Shown: positions 53,889 to 61,691, numbered from the stretch's first letter. The stretch: 64,000 nt of DNA from Nitriliruptoraceae bacterium (GCA_018401275.1 JAGYKW010000002.1:1-64000); one strand, 5' to 3'. Translations and numbers: made by a program. Notes: generated by a model from the sequence alone, not told the origin.

Positions 53889-55420
53889 GCAGCGGTCCGT
53901 GCGCTCAGGACGACGGGGAGGGCGAAGCGTTCGCTGAACAGTGTGGACCGGTCCCGCACAGCTCGCACGGTCAACGGGTTCGCGGCGGCAGCGAGCTCGA
54001 TCTCGAACGCGCCACGGCTGCGACGCAGCGCGGTGATCGCGGTGTGCTGGTCGTGGCTCGCATCGAGGGCGTCCGCGAGCTGCAGCAGCGCCAGCAGGTC
54101 CGAGGTCATGTCGCGGGTCTGCGCAGGGAGCGATGCGAACGCCGGGGAGCGCTGCGAGATCCCGCGTGACGGGTGGAACCGCACGAGGGTGTGCAGGACC
54201 GCCAGCTCCTCAGGGTCGAAGCCGCGCAGCTCCGCGTGCTCGATCAGGTAGGCACCGTGCTCCTGCTGGCGGCGCAGTGCGAGGGCGGAGCCGATGGCAT
54301 GCAGGTGCGCGGCGTGACTGAGGAGCTCACGTGCGTGCGTCCCGTGCCCATGCAGCTCGGCGCTCGCGTCGAACAGTCGGACGGCGCTGGCCGCTACGTG
54401 GTCGGGGTGTGCATCGTTCGGAGTGAACGTCCGCTGGAGCCAGCTGACCTGCTGCTCGCGCAGCGTCGTCCCCTGCGGGACGCGGATCTTCCCGTACCGG
54501 TGGAGCAGCACGCCCTCGCGCAGCCCCCAGTCGCTGACCCGGGCCGACGCGCTGCCGACGCGACGCAGCGTCGCCTCGAGGACCACCGCGGCCACGTGCA
54601 GATGGTCCGCCCGTCGCGACTTCACGCCGGGCATCCGCGCGCGCTCCGCCGTCCCGACCTCCGTCAGATCGGCGACCGCGTCCGCGAGCTCGTCCAGCGT
54701 GAGCGGGGCCTGGTTCACGGTCGAGGGCAGCCAGCGGTCCGCGCGCGCGGCGAGCAGGCGGGCGAGCGCCCGGACCGTCCCGCCGACGGCGAGCACCGTC
54801 GCTGGTGCGTGCTCGCTGACGGTGGTGACCGCAGGATCGAGCTGCCGATCGATGTGGGCACGCAGCTCGTCGAGCTGGCGCTCCGAGACCGGCTCGTCCA
54901 TGTCGTCGGGATCGAGCGGATCGAGCATCGCCGTGAGACGGCTCGCACCGAGTGGGAGCGAGCACGCCCACAGGATGCGCTCGCCGGTGCCGATCGCGAG
55001 CTCGAGCGAGCCGCCACCGAGGTCGATGACGAGCGCGGGCTCCTGCTCGACGTCGACGCTGGCCCGTGCTCCGAGGTAGGCCAGCCGCGCCTCCTCCGCG
55101 CCGTCGAGGATCTCGATCGGCGTGCCCGCCACCTCGGACAGGCGAGCGACCAGTGCTGCGCGCTCAGGGCCGCGCAGCGCCTCGGTCCCGACTGCGACCA
55201 GTTCCTGCGCGCCCGAGCGGCGTGCGAGGTCGGCGAGGCGGTCGACCGTCGCCACGGCGCGCACCTCGAGGTCGACGGGGATCCGGCCGTGCCGCGCCAC
55301 GGCGCGCCCGAGGTGGAGCATCTCGCGCTCACGGCGGACCGGCGCGACCGCGCTGCCCTCGACGTCGGCGACGAGGAGGTGGAAGGAGTTGCTCCCGAGG
55401 TCGAGGACCGCGCAGCGCAT
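53885..55420 (-). CDS. ppx: Exopolyphosphatase / pppGpp phosphohydrolase (Ppx/GppA)
   Basis: A 511-residue ASKHA-fold phosphatase. The phosphate-1 loop is AVLDLGSNSFHLLVADV, phosphate-2 LVIDLGGGSLELAIG, and the adenosine-like motif is VLAVGGTVRALAR. A C-terminal HD-like domain from about residue 320 follows. It cuts terminal phosphate from polyphosphate or pppGpp. At 511 residues it is the longer, E. coli-like form rather than the 310-residue short form. The ATG shares a base with the upstream NUDIX stop (TGATG), so it is translationally coupled. Confidence 0.92.
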   Translation of the reverse strand: MRCAVLDLGSNSFHLLVADVEGSAVAPVRREREMLHLGRAVARHGRIPVDLEVRAVATVDRLADLARRSGAQELVAVGTEALRGPERAALVARLSEVAGTPIEILDGAEEARLAYLGARASVDVEQEPALVIDLGGGSLELAIGTGERILWACSLPLGASRLTAMLDPLDPDDMDEPVSERQLDELRAHIDRQLDPAVTTVSEHAPATVLAVGGTVRALARLLAARADRWLPSTVNQAPLTLDELADAVADLTEVGTAERARMPGVKSRRADHLHVAAVVLEATLRRVGSASARVSDWGLREGVLLHRYGKIRVPQGTTLREQQVSWLQRTFTPNDAHPDHVAASAVRLFDASAELHGHGTHARELLSHAAHLHAIGSALALRRQQEHGAYLIEHAELRGFDPEELAVLHTLVRFHPSRGISQRSPAFASLPAQTRDMTSDLLALLQLADALDASHDQHTAITALRRSRGAFEIELAAAANPLTVRAVRDRSTLFSERFALPVVLSARTAA

Positions 55421-55902
55421 CAGCGGCCCGCGTCGTCGGACGCTGCGTCCGTCGCGAGGCGCAGCAGCGCCCGCTCGCCCGCATGCGTCAGGTCGGTGAG
55501 CGCACGGACGACCGGCCACCAGGCGGCGACGTCGACCTCCTCGTCGGCCGGTCGCGCCGACGGATCGGTCGTGTCGGACGGATGCATCACGAACCAGTGG
55601 ACGCGCTTGGTCGCGCTGCCCTCGGCGAGCGTGACCGGATGCTCCGTGGTCCCCGCTGGCGCGACGATCCGGGCGCGGACCCCGGTCTCCTCCTCGACCT
55701 CCCGGACGGCGGCCTCCTGCGGACCCTCGCCAGCGTCGAGATGCCCCTTCGGGAGCGACCAGTCGTCGTACCGGGGGCGGTGCACGACGAGCACGTGCGG
55801 CGCATCATCGAGCGTGCGGAGCACGACACCGCCGGCGGCCACGACCACGCGGTCCGCGGTCGCTGCGTGTCGGTCGCTCGGAGCGGTCGCGTCGGAGGTC
55901 AT
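55420..55902 (-). CDS. NUDIX hydrolase next to ppk (MutT1/DIPP-like)
   Basis: A 160-residue single-domain NUDIX protein: AAGGVVLRTLDDAPHVLVVHRPRYDDWSLPKG leads to the box GHLDAGEGPQEAAVREVEEETG. The WSLPKGHLDAGE form is typical of diadenosine-polyphosphate and diphosphoinositol hydrolases and of mycobacterial MutT1, which is also a ppk neighbour. The histidine-phosphatase domain of MutT1 is absent. Start and stop overlap ppk and ppx respectively. It may clip polyphosphate or dinucleoside polyphosphates, which is inference. Confidence 0.88.
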   Translation of the reverse strand: MTSDATAPSDRHAATADRVVVAAGGVVLRTLDDAPHVLVVHRPRYDDWSLPKGHLDAGEGPQEAAVREVEEETGVRARIVAPAGTTEHPVTLAEGSATKRVHWFVMHPSDTTDPSARPADEEVDVAAWWPVVRALTDLTHAGERALLRLATDAASDDAGR

Positions 55903-58181
55903 CCCCGCAGGGTAGGACGCTCGCTCCGCTGTCTCGCGCGCTCCTGCAGCGTCGCATGCGTGTCCACGCCGACCGTCGGCGCGACACGCCGCCAGACGCT
56001 GTCGCCGCCGAGCTCCCAGGCGAGCAGGTCGTCCTGCCGGGCGACGTCGAGGATCTCCTCCAGGCGCGCGGCGAGGCGCGGATCACGCACCGGGGTCAGT
56101 GCCTCCACGCGGCGGTCGAGGTTGCGCGGCATCAGGTCACCGGAGCCGATCAGGTGATCGATCCCGCGCTCGGAGCTGCCGAAGCGATAGACACGGGAAT
56201 GCTCGAGGTAGCGGCCGACGACGGAGCGCACCGTGATCGTCTCGGAGAGGCCGGGGACCCCGGGTCGCAGGGCGCAGATCCCACGGACGAACAGCTCGAC
56301 TCGGGTCCCGTGCTGCGACGCGGCGTACAACGCTTCGATGATGTCGGGGTCGACGAGCGCGTTGAGCTTCATGACGATGTGCCCGTCGTCCGCGTCCGTC
56401 TCGCGCGCGATGAGTTCCGAGATGCGGCTGCGGAACCCTTCGGGTGCGACGACGAGCCGGCGGTAGCGCGGCTGGCGGGCGTAGCCGGTGAGCACGTTGA
56501 ACAGGTCGGAGAGGTCGGCCCCGAGCTCCGGGTCGCAGGTGAGCAGGCCGAGGTCCTCGTACGCGCGTGCGGTGAGGTCGTTGTAGTTGCCCGTCCCCAC
56601 GTGCACGTAGCGCCGTACGGCCGTGCCCTCGCGACGCACGACGAGCGCGATCTTCGTGTGGGTCTTCAACCCGACGACGCCGTAGGCGACGTGGACCCCG
56701 GCCTCCTCGAGTGCTCTCGCCCAGACGATGTTCGCCTCCTCGTCGAAGCGGGCCTTGAGCTCGACCAGCGCGACGACCTGCTTGCCGGCCTCGGCGGCGT
56801 CGAGCAGCGCGCGGATGATCGGGCTGCCCGGACCCGAGGTCCGGTAGAGCGTGATCTTGATGGCGAGGACGTCCGGGTCCTCCGCCGCCTGCTCGATGAA
56901 CGCCTGGACGGAGGTCGCGAAGGCGTCGTAGGGGTGATGGACGAGGACGTCGCGCTCCCTGAGCACGCTGAAGACGTCGATCTCCTCACCGGGAGGGGCT
57001 GCGAGCTCCGGACTCGTGAGCGGCGTGAACGTCGGCTGTCGGAGCGTCGGCCGGTCGAGATCGGTCAGCCCCATGAGGCCGCTGAGCCCCAACGGCGCCG
57101 GCAGGATGTGGACGTCCTCCTCGCGGATGCTGAGCTCGCGCACGAGGAGGTCACGCACCTCCGCCGACATCGCCGGCTCCACCTCGAGGCGCACGGCGCG
57201 GCCGAAGCGACGTCGGTTCAGCTCGGACTCGATCGCGAGGAGCAGGTCGTCGGCCTCCTCCTCCTCGATCTCGAAGTCGGCGTTGCGCGTCACACGGAAC
57301 GCGTGGTGGTCGAGGACCTCGACGCCGGGGAACAGCCGCCCGAGCCGTGACGCGACGAGCGTCTCGAGCGGCACGAGGCGATCGCGACCCGGCCGTCCCG
57401 GGAGGGCGATGAGCCGCGGCAGGATCGGGGGGATCTTCACGCGTGCGAAGCGCTCGTCACCGTCGGGGTCACGCAGACGCACCGCGAGGTTGAGCGACAG
57501 GTTCGAGATGTAGGGGAACGGGTGCGCCGGGTCGACGGCGAGCGGGGTCAGGACGGGGAAGACGAGGTCCTCGAACACCTGGTCGAGATGCTGGCGCTCC
57601 TCGGCGGAGAGCGCATCGTCGAGGACGAGCTCGATGCCCTCGCGTCGGAGCAGCGGGAGCAGCTCGTCCTGCACCAGCCGGCTCTGCCGGTCCGCGAGCT
57701 CCCGCACCACGACGTCGATCGCGACCAGCTGGGCGGTCGGGCTCATCCCGTCCGCGTTCGTCCCTGTGGCGTCGGCCGCGACCTGCTCGTGGAGTCCTGC
57801 GATCCGGACCTGGAAGAACTCATCGAGGTTCGAGGTGAAGATCGCGATGAACTTGACCCGTTCGAGCAACGGGACACCGGGGTCCTCGGCGATCGCGAGC
57901 ACGCGCTCGTTGAACTGCAGCCACGAGAGCTCGCGGTTGAGGTGGCGTACGCCTGCGGTTCCAGGGTCGTGCCACGCGAGGATGTCGACGGTCCGTTGAC
58001 GTCGGGCGAGGACGCTGTCGGGGACCACGCCCGGGAGGTGCACCGGCCGGACCGGAGGCTCGCCCTGGCCGCCGGCGATCAGGTGCGCGTCGCGCGTCGA
58101 GCTCCCACCGGATCGCGGTCCGAGCCAGGGCCAGCGGACGCGAGGCCGCGCCGCCCGACGCTCGCGCACTCGCTCGTCCAT
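55899..58181 (-). CDS. ppk1: Polyphosphate kinase 1
   Basis: A 760-residue enzyme making inorganic polyphosphate from ATP. The N-terminal segment LNRELSWLQFNERVLA is diagnostic. The two catalytic histidine regions are RRYVHVGTGNYN and EHSRVYRF. DVLAIKITLYRTSG and HTKIALVVRREG are also standard. The N-terminal 70 residues are a non-conserved extension. The ATG at 58181 is the only one near the conserved start. Its promoter carries a two-unit PHO box, so phosphate starvation probably induces this gene and the three that overlap it. Confidence 0.95.
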   Translation of the reverse strand: MDERVRERRAARPRVRWPWLGPRSGGSSTRDAHLIAGGQGEPPVRPVHLPGVVPDSVLARRQRTVDILAWHDPGTAGVRHLNRELSWLQFNERVLAIAEDPGVPLLERVKFIAIFTSNLDEFFQVRIAGLHEQVAADATGTNADGMSPTAQLVAIDVVVRELADRQSRLVQDELLPLLRREGIELVLDDALSAEERQHLDQVFEDLVFPVLTPLAVDPAHPFPYISNLSLNLAVRLRDPDGDERFARVKIPPILPRLIALPGRPGRDRLVPLETLVASRLGRLFPGVEVLDHHAFRVTRNADFEIEEEEADDLLLAIESELNRRRFGRAVRLEVEPAMSAEVRDLLVRELSIREEDVHILPAPLGLSGLMGLTDLDRPTLRQPTFTPLTSPELAAPPGEEIDVFSVLRERDVLVHHPYDAFATSVQAFIEQAAEDPDVLAIKITLYRTSGPGSPIIRALLDAAEAGKQVVALVELKARFDEEANIVWARALEEAGVHVAYGVVGLKTHTKIALVVRREGTAVRRYVHVGTGNYNDLTARAYEDLGLLTCDPELGADLSDLFNVLTGYARQPRYRRLVVAPEGFRSRISELIARETDADDGHIVMKLNALVDPDIIEALYAASQHGTRVELFVRGICALRPGVPGLSETITVRSVVGRYLEHSRVYRFGSSERGIDHLIGSGDLMPRNLDRRVEALTPVRDPRLAARLEEILDVARQDDLLAWELGGDSVWRRVAPTVGVDTHATLQERARQRSERPTLRG

Positions 58182-58234
58182 GTCGGTCCTCGTCCGGTCC
58201 TGAGGTCGCGAGGCGATGACCCCGCGACGTTCCC

Positions 58235-58240
58235 ACGCTA
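58235..58240 (-). promoter_or_regulatory. -10 element TAGCGT of the ppk operon
   Basis: The minus-strand hexamer begins five bases after the PHO box and 54 bases upstream of the ppk ATG. The operator therefore covers the -35 region, the usual place for activation by PhoP. Confidence 0.5.
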
Positions 58241-58245
58241 CGGCC

Positions 58246-58267
58246 GGCTGTTGAACGGAGCATGAAC
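58246..58267 (-). promoter_or_regulatory. PHO box (two 11-base GTTCA repeats)
   Basis: Read on the minus strand, GTTCATGCTCC (58267-58257) is followed directly by GTTCAACAGCC (58256-58246). These are two 11-base direct repeats starting GTTCA, as in the Streptomyces PhoP operator. The site sits just upstream of the ppk -10. It also lies near fdxA on the other strand, but the direction of the repeats favours ppk. Confidence 0.72.
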
Positions 58268-58306
58268 GATCGGGGAAGGGACGCCTGAGGGCTTCTGAGC
58301 CGGCGC

Positions 58307-58312
58307 TATCCT
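58307..58312 (+). promoter_or_regulatory. -10 element TATCCT for fdxA
   Basis: The hexamer lies 63 bases upstream of the fdxA ATG, in the divergent gap with ppk. Confidence 0.4.
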
Positions 58313-58375
58313 TGCGCGACAGTCGTCGGGCATCCCGTGCTCGACGGTCATGGGACGACGGACCAGGAGAAGGGC

Positions 58376-58699
58376 ATGACCTACACCATCGCTGAGCCCT
58401 GCATCGACGTGAAGGACAAGGCGTGCGTCGAGGAGTGCCCGGTCGACTGCATCTACGAGGGTGACCGGATGCTCTACATCCACCCCACCGAGTGCATCGA
58501 CTGTGGCGCCTGCGAGCCGGTCTGCCCCGTCGAGGCCATCTTCTACGAGGACGACGTCCCGGCGGAGTGGGCCGAGTTCAAGCCGATCAACGTCGACTAC
58601 TTCAGCGCCGAGCACACCCACGCCGGTTCGCCGGGTGGTGCGGCCGCCGTCGGCGCCTCAGGGGTCGACCACCCCAAGGTCGCTGCCTGGGAGGCCTGA
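58376..58699 (+). CDS. fdxA: Seven-iron ferredoxin (3Fe-4S/4Fe-4S)
   Basis: A 107-residue FdxA. MTYTIAEPCIDVKDKACVEE is the classic start. Cysteines in CVEECPVDC give the first cluster, and the second site follows in HPTECIDCGACEPVCP. The C-terminal tail (from about residue 75) is Gly/Ala-rich. It shuttles low-potential electrons to oxidoreductases. The ATG at 58376 has GGAGAAGGGC directly upstream. A strong terminator follows. Confidence 0.95.
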   Translation: MTYTIAEPCIDVKDKACVEECPVDCIYEGDRMLYIHPTECIDCGACEPVCPVEAIFYEDDVPAEWAEFKPINVDYFSAEHTHAGSPGGAAAVGASGVDHPKVAAWEA

Positions 58700-58725
58700 G
58701 CCTCGCGGCACGCGCAGCCGATGTC

Positions 58726-58759
58726 CTGAAGAGCCTCGCCCTCGGGCGGGGCTCTTCAG
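58726..58759. terminator. Bidirectional terminator between fdxA and the convergent gene
   Basis: A 16-bp stem (one G-T pair) with a TC loop. It includes the stop codon of the convergent minus-strand gene and lies 27 bases after fdxA. Confidence 0.8.
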
Positions 58760-59082
58760 CGTCCGGCGTCGTCGCGCGGCAGCCCGGACCAGCGTGCGAC
58801 CCGCATCGCCGCACCGAGCAGGAACGCGTGGACGACACGGTCGCGCACCTCGCGTGCCTCCGCGGCGCTCCCCGTCACCGGCGCGTCGGTGTCCGGCCCT
58901 GGGCTCGGTGCAGGGCTCAGTGCGGGACTCGGTGCGGGGCTCGGTGCGGGGCGACCGGTGGAGCGGCGCCACAACGCGTCGACGAGACGCACCGATGCGA
59001 CGAGCACGATGCCACCGACGAGGGGCTGCAGCGGCCCGGGGATGCCGGTGAGGCGAGTGCGGCGCGGGTCACGGCGCGCCAT
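58756..59082 (-). CDS. Small membrane protein, DUF4235-like, with a Pro-Ser-Ala repeat
   Basis: 108 residues: an N-terminal hydrophobic segment (about 15-35), then a linker of repeated Pro-Ser-Pro-Ala units (APSPAPSPALSPAPSPG), then a second helix (VRDRVVHAFLLGAAMRVARW). The layout resembles DUF4235 proteins, which are small actinobacterial membrane proteins of unknown function. The linker comes from a four-copy 12-base DNA repeat. It overlaps the crotonase stop by one base (TGATG). Confidence 0.6.
   Translation of the reverse strand: MARRDPRRTRLTGIPGPLQPLVGGIVLVASVRLVDALWRRSTGRPAPSPAPSPALSPAPSPGPDTDAPVTGSAAEAREVRDRVVHAFLLGAAMRVARWSGLPRDDAGR
58904..58951 (+). repeat. Four-copy 12-base tandem repeat inside the DUF4235-like gene
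   Basis: Consensus CTCGGTGCGGGG in four consecutive copies (58904, 58916, 58928, 58940). It codes for Pro-Ser-Pro-Ala-type units on the minus strand, so copy-number change would keep the frame. Confidence 0.85.
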
Positions 59083-59801
59083 CAGCCGGCCGCTCGGATC
59101 ATCCCGGCGACGAGCTCGTCCACGTCGGCATCGAGCTCATCCAGCACGCGCGCCGTCGAGCTCGCGCGCAGGCGGTGCTTGTTCCCGGCGTAGGCAGCGG
59201 AGGGCAGCGCAGCGAGCTGTGCGAGCCGCGCCTCGGCCTGCGTGACGACGTCGGAGGGGGCTGCGAGCGCGTCGGCCATGCCGACGGCGACGGCACGGGC
59301 CGCGTCGATCCGCTCGCCGGGCACGAGCAGCCCGTCGAGGTCGCGCGGTGCGAGCCGGGCCGCGGCGAGGTCGATGCCGAAGCGGGGGATCTCCATCCCG
59401 TTCGTCGTCTCGTTGAGCCCCCATGCGCCGCCCTGTGCGGCCACGACATGGTCGCCGCACATCGCGAGCATCGTGCCGGCCGCGATCGCGTGCCCGGTCG
59501 CCGCGACGACGACGGGTCGCGGGTGCGTCCGTACGCGCATCAGCATGCGGCCGCAGGCGCGGAGCAGTTCGCCGATCTCCGCGGGCGGATGCGCCACCAT
59601 CCAGCGCAGGTCGAGGCCCGCGCTGAACATCCCGTCGCGACCGCGCAGCAGCACGGGGGAGTCCGGATGTGCGACGAGGACGTCCTCGAGCAGGACGCAC
59701 ACGTCGGGCCGCAGCACGTTGGGACCACCGTCGTCGAGCAGGACGTCGAGCACGCCGTCGTCGCGCAGCTGCGCGTGCACGGTGCCGTCGGGATCAGCCA
59801 T
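59082..59801 (-). CDS. Enoyl-CoA hydratase/isomerase family protein
   Basis: A 239-residue crotonase-fold protein. The first oxyanion-hole segment is GRDGMFSAGLDL, the second GHAIAAGTMLAMCGDHV. The usual second catalytic Glu region reads GLNETTNGMEIPRFG. It acts on an acyl-CoA thioester; the exact reaction (hydratase, isomerase or other) is not clear. Together with thiolase and acyl-CoA ligase genes elsewhere in the window it fits fatty-acid or related catabolism. Confidence 0.86.
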   Translation of the reverse strand: MADPDGTVHAQLRDDGVLDVLLDDGGPNVLRPDVCVLLEDVLVAHPDSPVLLRGRDGMFSAGLDLRWMVAHPPAEIGELLRACGRMLMRVRTHPRPVVVAATGHAIAAGTMLAMCGDHVVAAQGGAWGLNETTNGMEIPRFGIDLAAARLAPRDLDGLLVPGERIDAARAVAVGMADALAAPSDVVTQAEARLAQLAALPSAAYAGNKHRLRASSTARVLDELDADVDELVAGMIRAAG

Positions 59802-59827
59802 GACGCCCTCCTCCGCCGTTCGCAGCG

Positions 59828-59833
59828 AGCGTA
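59828..59833 (-). promoter_or_regulatory. -10 element TACGCT ahead of the crotonase
   Basis: The minus-strand hexamer lies 26 bases upstream of the crotonase ATG, just before the end of the MocR gene. Confidence 0.4.
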
Positions 59834-59837
59834 GGCG

Positions 59838-61340
59838 TCAGATGAGCAGGCGGGCGCTGGGGCGTGGTGAGGACGGTTCGTAGTGGGCCCATGCGGCCGC
59901 GAGCCGATCCACGGCCGTGACGAGCCGATCCTCCGGCTCGACGTACGCCATGCGCAGCGCCCGGCGGTTCCCGTCGTCGACCGACAGTGCGGGACCGGGG
60001 ATCACCGCCACGCGATGCTCGAGCGCGAGCTCGGCGAACTCCTCGGCGTTGCCGGACGGGAGGTGGGACCACAGCGACAGCCCGCCGGCCGGGACCTCGA
60101 ACGTCCAGTCCGGCAGACGCGTGCGCAGCGCGTCGACGAGCGCATCGCGTCGCGGCCTCAACTGCCCGATGCGTTCGGTCCGGATGGCGTCGACCTGCTC
60201 GAGCAGTCGGACCGACAGCAGCTGGTCGAGCAGGGCCGAGCCGAGGTCGGCGACCGTCTTCGTCGCGAGCATGCGGACGATCCAGTCGGCGGGCACGTGC
60301 ACCCAGCCGGTGCGCAGGCCCGCCCACATCAGCTTCGCCGTCGAGCCGACCGTCATCACGGTGGCGTCGGGCGCGAGCGATCCGATGGACGGCGGGAGGC
60401 CGCCGCCGTCGAGATCGAGCTCCGCCATCGTCTGGTCCTCGATGACGATGATCCCCGTGCGCTGCGCGATGCGGGCGACCTGCTGGCGGCGCTCCAGCGG
60501 CAGCACGGTGCCGGTCGGGTTGTGGAAGTCAGGTGAGAGGTAGATGAGGCGTGCACCGCTGCGCAGGACGAGGTCCTCGAGGAGGTCGGTCCGTGCGCCG
60601 TGCTCGTCGAGCGGGAGCGGGATCGCGCGCGCGCCGAAGCGGCGGAAGATGTCGAGCGCGCCGGGGAACGTGGGCGACTCGATGACGACGCTGTCCCCGG
60701 CCTGCACCGTCTGACGCGCGATGAGCGAGATCGCCTGATGGGAGCCGGTCGTGATCACGACGTGGTCGGGGTCGGTGGCCAGGCCACGGGTCGCGAGCCG
60801 CTCGGAGACGATCCTGCGCAGCGCGGAGAGGCCGTGCGGGAGGTAGCCGTGCTGCGCGAGGACCTCGTCGAGGCCAGGTCCGTGCGGCTGTTCGATGAGG
60901 CGGCGGAGGGCGCTCGTCGCCGGGAGCGCGGCGACCGACAGATCGATCGTGTCGGGGGGCAGGTTCGGCCGCCCGATCTCCGGCCGTCCGACCTGGCCGT
61001 CCGCGGACAGGAACAGGCGGCCGGTGGAGACGGCGTCGACGCGTTCCGGGCTCGGGTCGGGACGGCGGACCCAGGTCCCCGATCCTCGGCGGCTGTCGAG
61101 CCAGCCCTCGCGCTTGAGCCGCTCGTAGGCGGCGACGACGGTCGAGCGACTGACGGCGAGTGACCGAGCGAGCGACCGCTCGGCGGGCAGGACGGTGCCG
61201 AGCGCCACGTCGCCGCGGTCGACGAGGCGCTTCAACCCGTCCGAGATCCGCAGGTAGAGGGGCCCGTCGCCGCTCAGGTGCAGTTCAGTCGCGAGCAGAC
61301 CGGCCAGGTGCGGTCCACTCTCGCGGATTGGCTGGTCCAA
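59838..61340 (-). CDS. MocR-type transcription factor (GntR winged helix plus aminotransferase-like domain)
   Basis: A 500-residue regulator. The GntR winged helix is at about residues 25-95 (LYLRISDGLKRLVDRGDV to LPAERSLARSLAVSRSTV), followed by a fold-type I aminotransferase-like domain. PLP lysine: STAKLMWAG. PLP-site motifs include DFHNPTGTV and VIEDQTMAELDL. MocR proteins sense PLP, amino acids or amines and often control divergent genes. The start is a TTG at 61340 and is uncertain. An operator-like TGGTCCAAT overlaps it, which suggests autoregulation. Confidence 0.88.
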   Translation of the reverse strand: MDQPIRESGPHLAGLLATELHLSGDGPLYLRISDGLKRLVDRGDVALGTVLPAERSLARSLAVSRSTVVAAYERLKREGWLDSRRGSGTWVRRPDPSPERVDAVSTGRLFLSADGQVGRPEIGRPNLPPDTIDLSVAALPATSALRRLIEQPHGPGLDEVLAQHGYLPHGLSALRRIVSERLATRGLATDPDHVVITTGSHQAISLIARQTVQAGDSVVIESPTFPGALDIFRRFGARAIPLPLDEHGARTDLLEDLVLRSGARLIYLSPDFHNPTGTVLPLERRQQVARIAQRTGIIVIEDQTMAELDLDGGGLPPSIGSLAPDATVMTVGSTAKLMWAGLRTGWVHVPADWIVRMLATKTVADLGSALLDQLLSVRLLEQVDAIRTERIGQLRPRRDALVDALRTRLPDWTFEVPAGGLSLWSHLPSGNAEEFAELALEHRVAVIPGPALSVDDGNRRALRMAYVEPEDRLVTAVDRLAAAWAHYEPSSPRPSARLLI

Positions 61341-61341
61341 T
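61333..61341 (-). promoter_or_regulatory. Operator-like repeat TGGTCCAAT at the MocR start
   Basis: The minus-strand ATTGGACCA overlaps the MocR start codon. A second GGTCCAAT lies 96 bases away at 61430. Shared spaced copies suggest MocR operators, but the direct-repeat geometry is not that of a known family site. Confidence 0.35.
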
Positions 61342-61368
61342 GTCTATCCAGTCTGGGGGCCCAGGGGC

Positions 61369-61396
61369 TTGCGGTTGCCGTTCTGGACGGTACGAT
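61369..61396 (+). promoter_or_regulatory. Promoter of the candidate 6C-like RNA
   Basis: -35 TTGCGG (61369-61374), 16 bases, -10 TACGAT (61391-61396). It fires into a region with no recognised protein gene, away from the MocR gene, so the likely product is a non-coding RNA. Confidence 0.45.
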
Positions 61397-61428
61397 AGCA
61401 GCGTTGTGCAGGTGGACTTCTGTCGGAC

Positions 61429-61437
61429 CGGTCCAAT
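61429..61437 (+). promoter_or_regulatory. Second operator-like CGGTCCAAT
   Basis: Shares GGTCCAAT with the site at 61334-61341. It lies just downstream of the candidate ncRNA promoter, so MocR could control both the RNA and its own gene. Confidence 0.3.
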
Positions 61438-61650
61438 AGGGCCAGATGACGGAGACCTGACAGCCACCGCGGTGTGTGCTCCCCCCCGAGCCGATCCGCG
61501 ATGACAACTGAACCGCAGGCGCTCAATGACCATCTCCCAGGTCGGGCGCCGCGGAGCTCGGGAAGGACCAGCCTTCTCCCCCTGACGGCACTCCCACCGT
61601 CTTCGTCGCGACCCCCCCGTCGCGTATCCGGCTGAAGCCCCCGAGCACAG

Positions 61651-61690
61651 ACGACGTCCCTCCGGTGCTCGCACCGGGGGGACGCGTCGT
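61651..61690 (+). terminator. Terminator of the candidate RNA
   Basis: A long GC-rich hairpin: inner stem CCGGTGC/GCACCGG with a TC loop, extended by CCC/GGG pairs and an outer ACGACG/CGTCGT. It lies directly after hairpin two of the candidate 6C-like RNA. Confidence 0.7.
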
Positions 61691-61691
61691 T

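Larger units (their letters stand above)
61403..61690 (+). ncRNA. Candidate 6C-like small RNA
   Basis: About 290 bases lie between a promoter and a terminator with no recognised gene. Two hairpins have a loop of exactly six cytosines. Hairpin one is at 61468-61500 (stem CGCGG/CCGCG, internal loop, GCTC/GAGC, loop C6 at 61482-61487). Hairpin two is at 61607-61624 (6-bp CGCGAC/GTCGCG, loop C6 at 61613-61618). Six-cytosine loops in two stem-loops define the actinobacterial 6C RNA class. The 112-base spacing between the hairpins is longer than in the classic form, so it may be a relative. A 44-codon ORF at 61501-61635 is an alternative. Confidence 0.45.

Noticed and set aside
55909-55914. TACCCT on the minus strand six bases before the NUDIX gene at 55902
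   Set aside because: It matches the leaderless spacing, but the gene overlaps ppk by four bases (ATGA) and is better explained as translationally coupled. I do not claim a promoter.
61501-61635. 44-codon ORF inside the candidate RNA
   Set aside because: No ribosome site and a Pro/Ser/Arg composition without structure. Kept only as an alternative to the RNA call.
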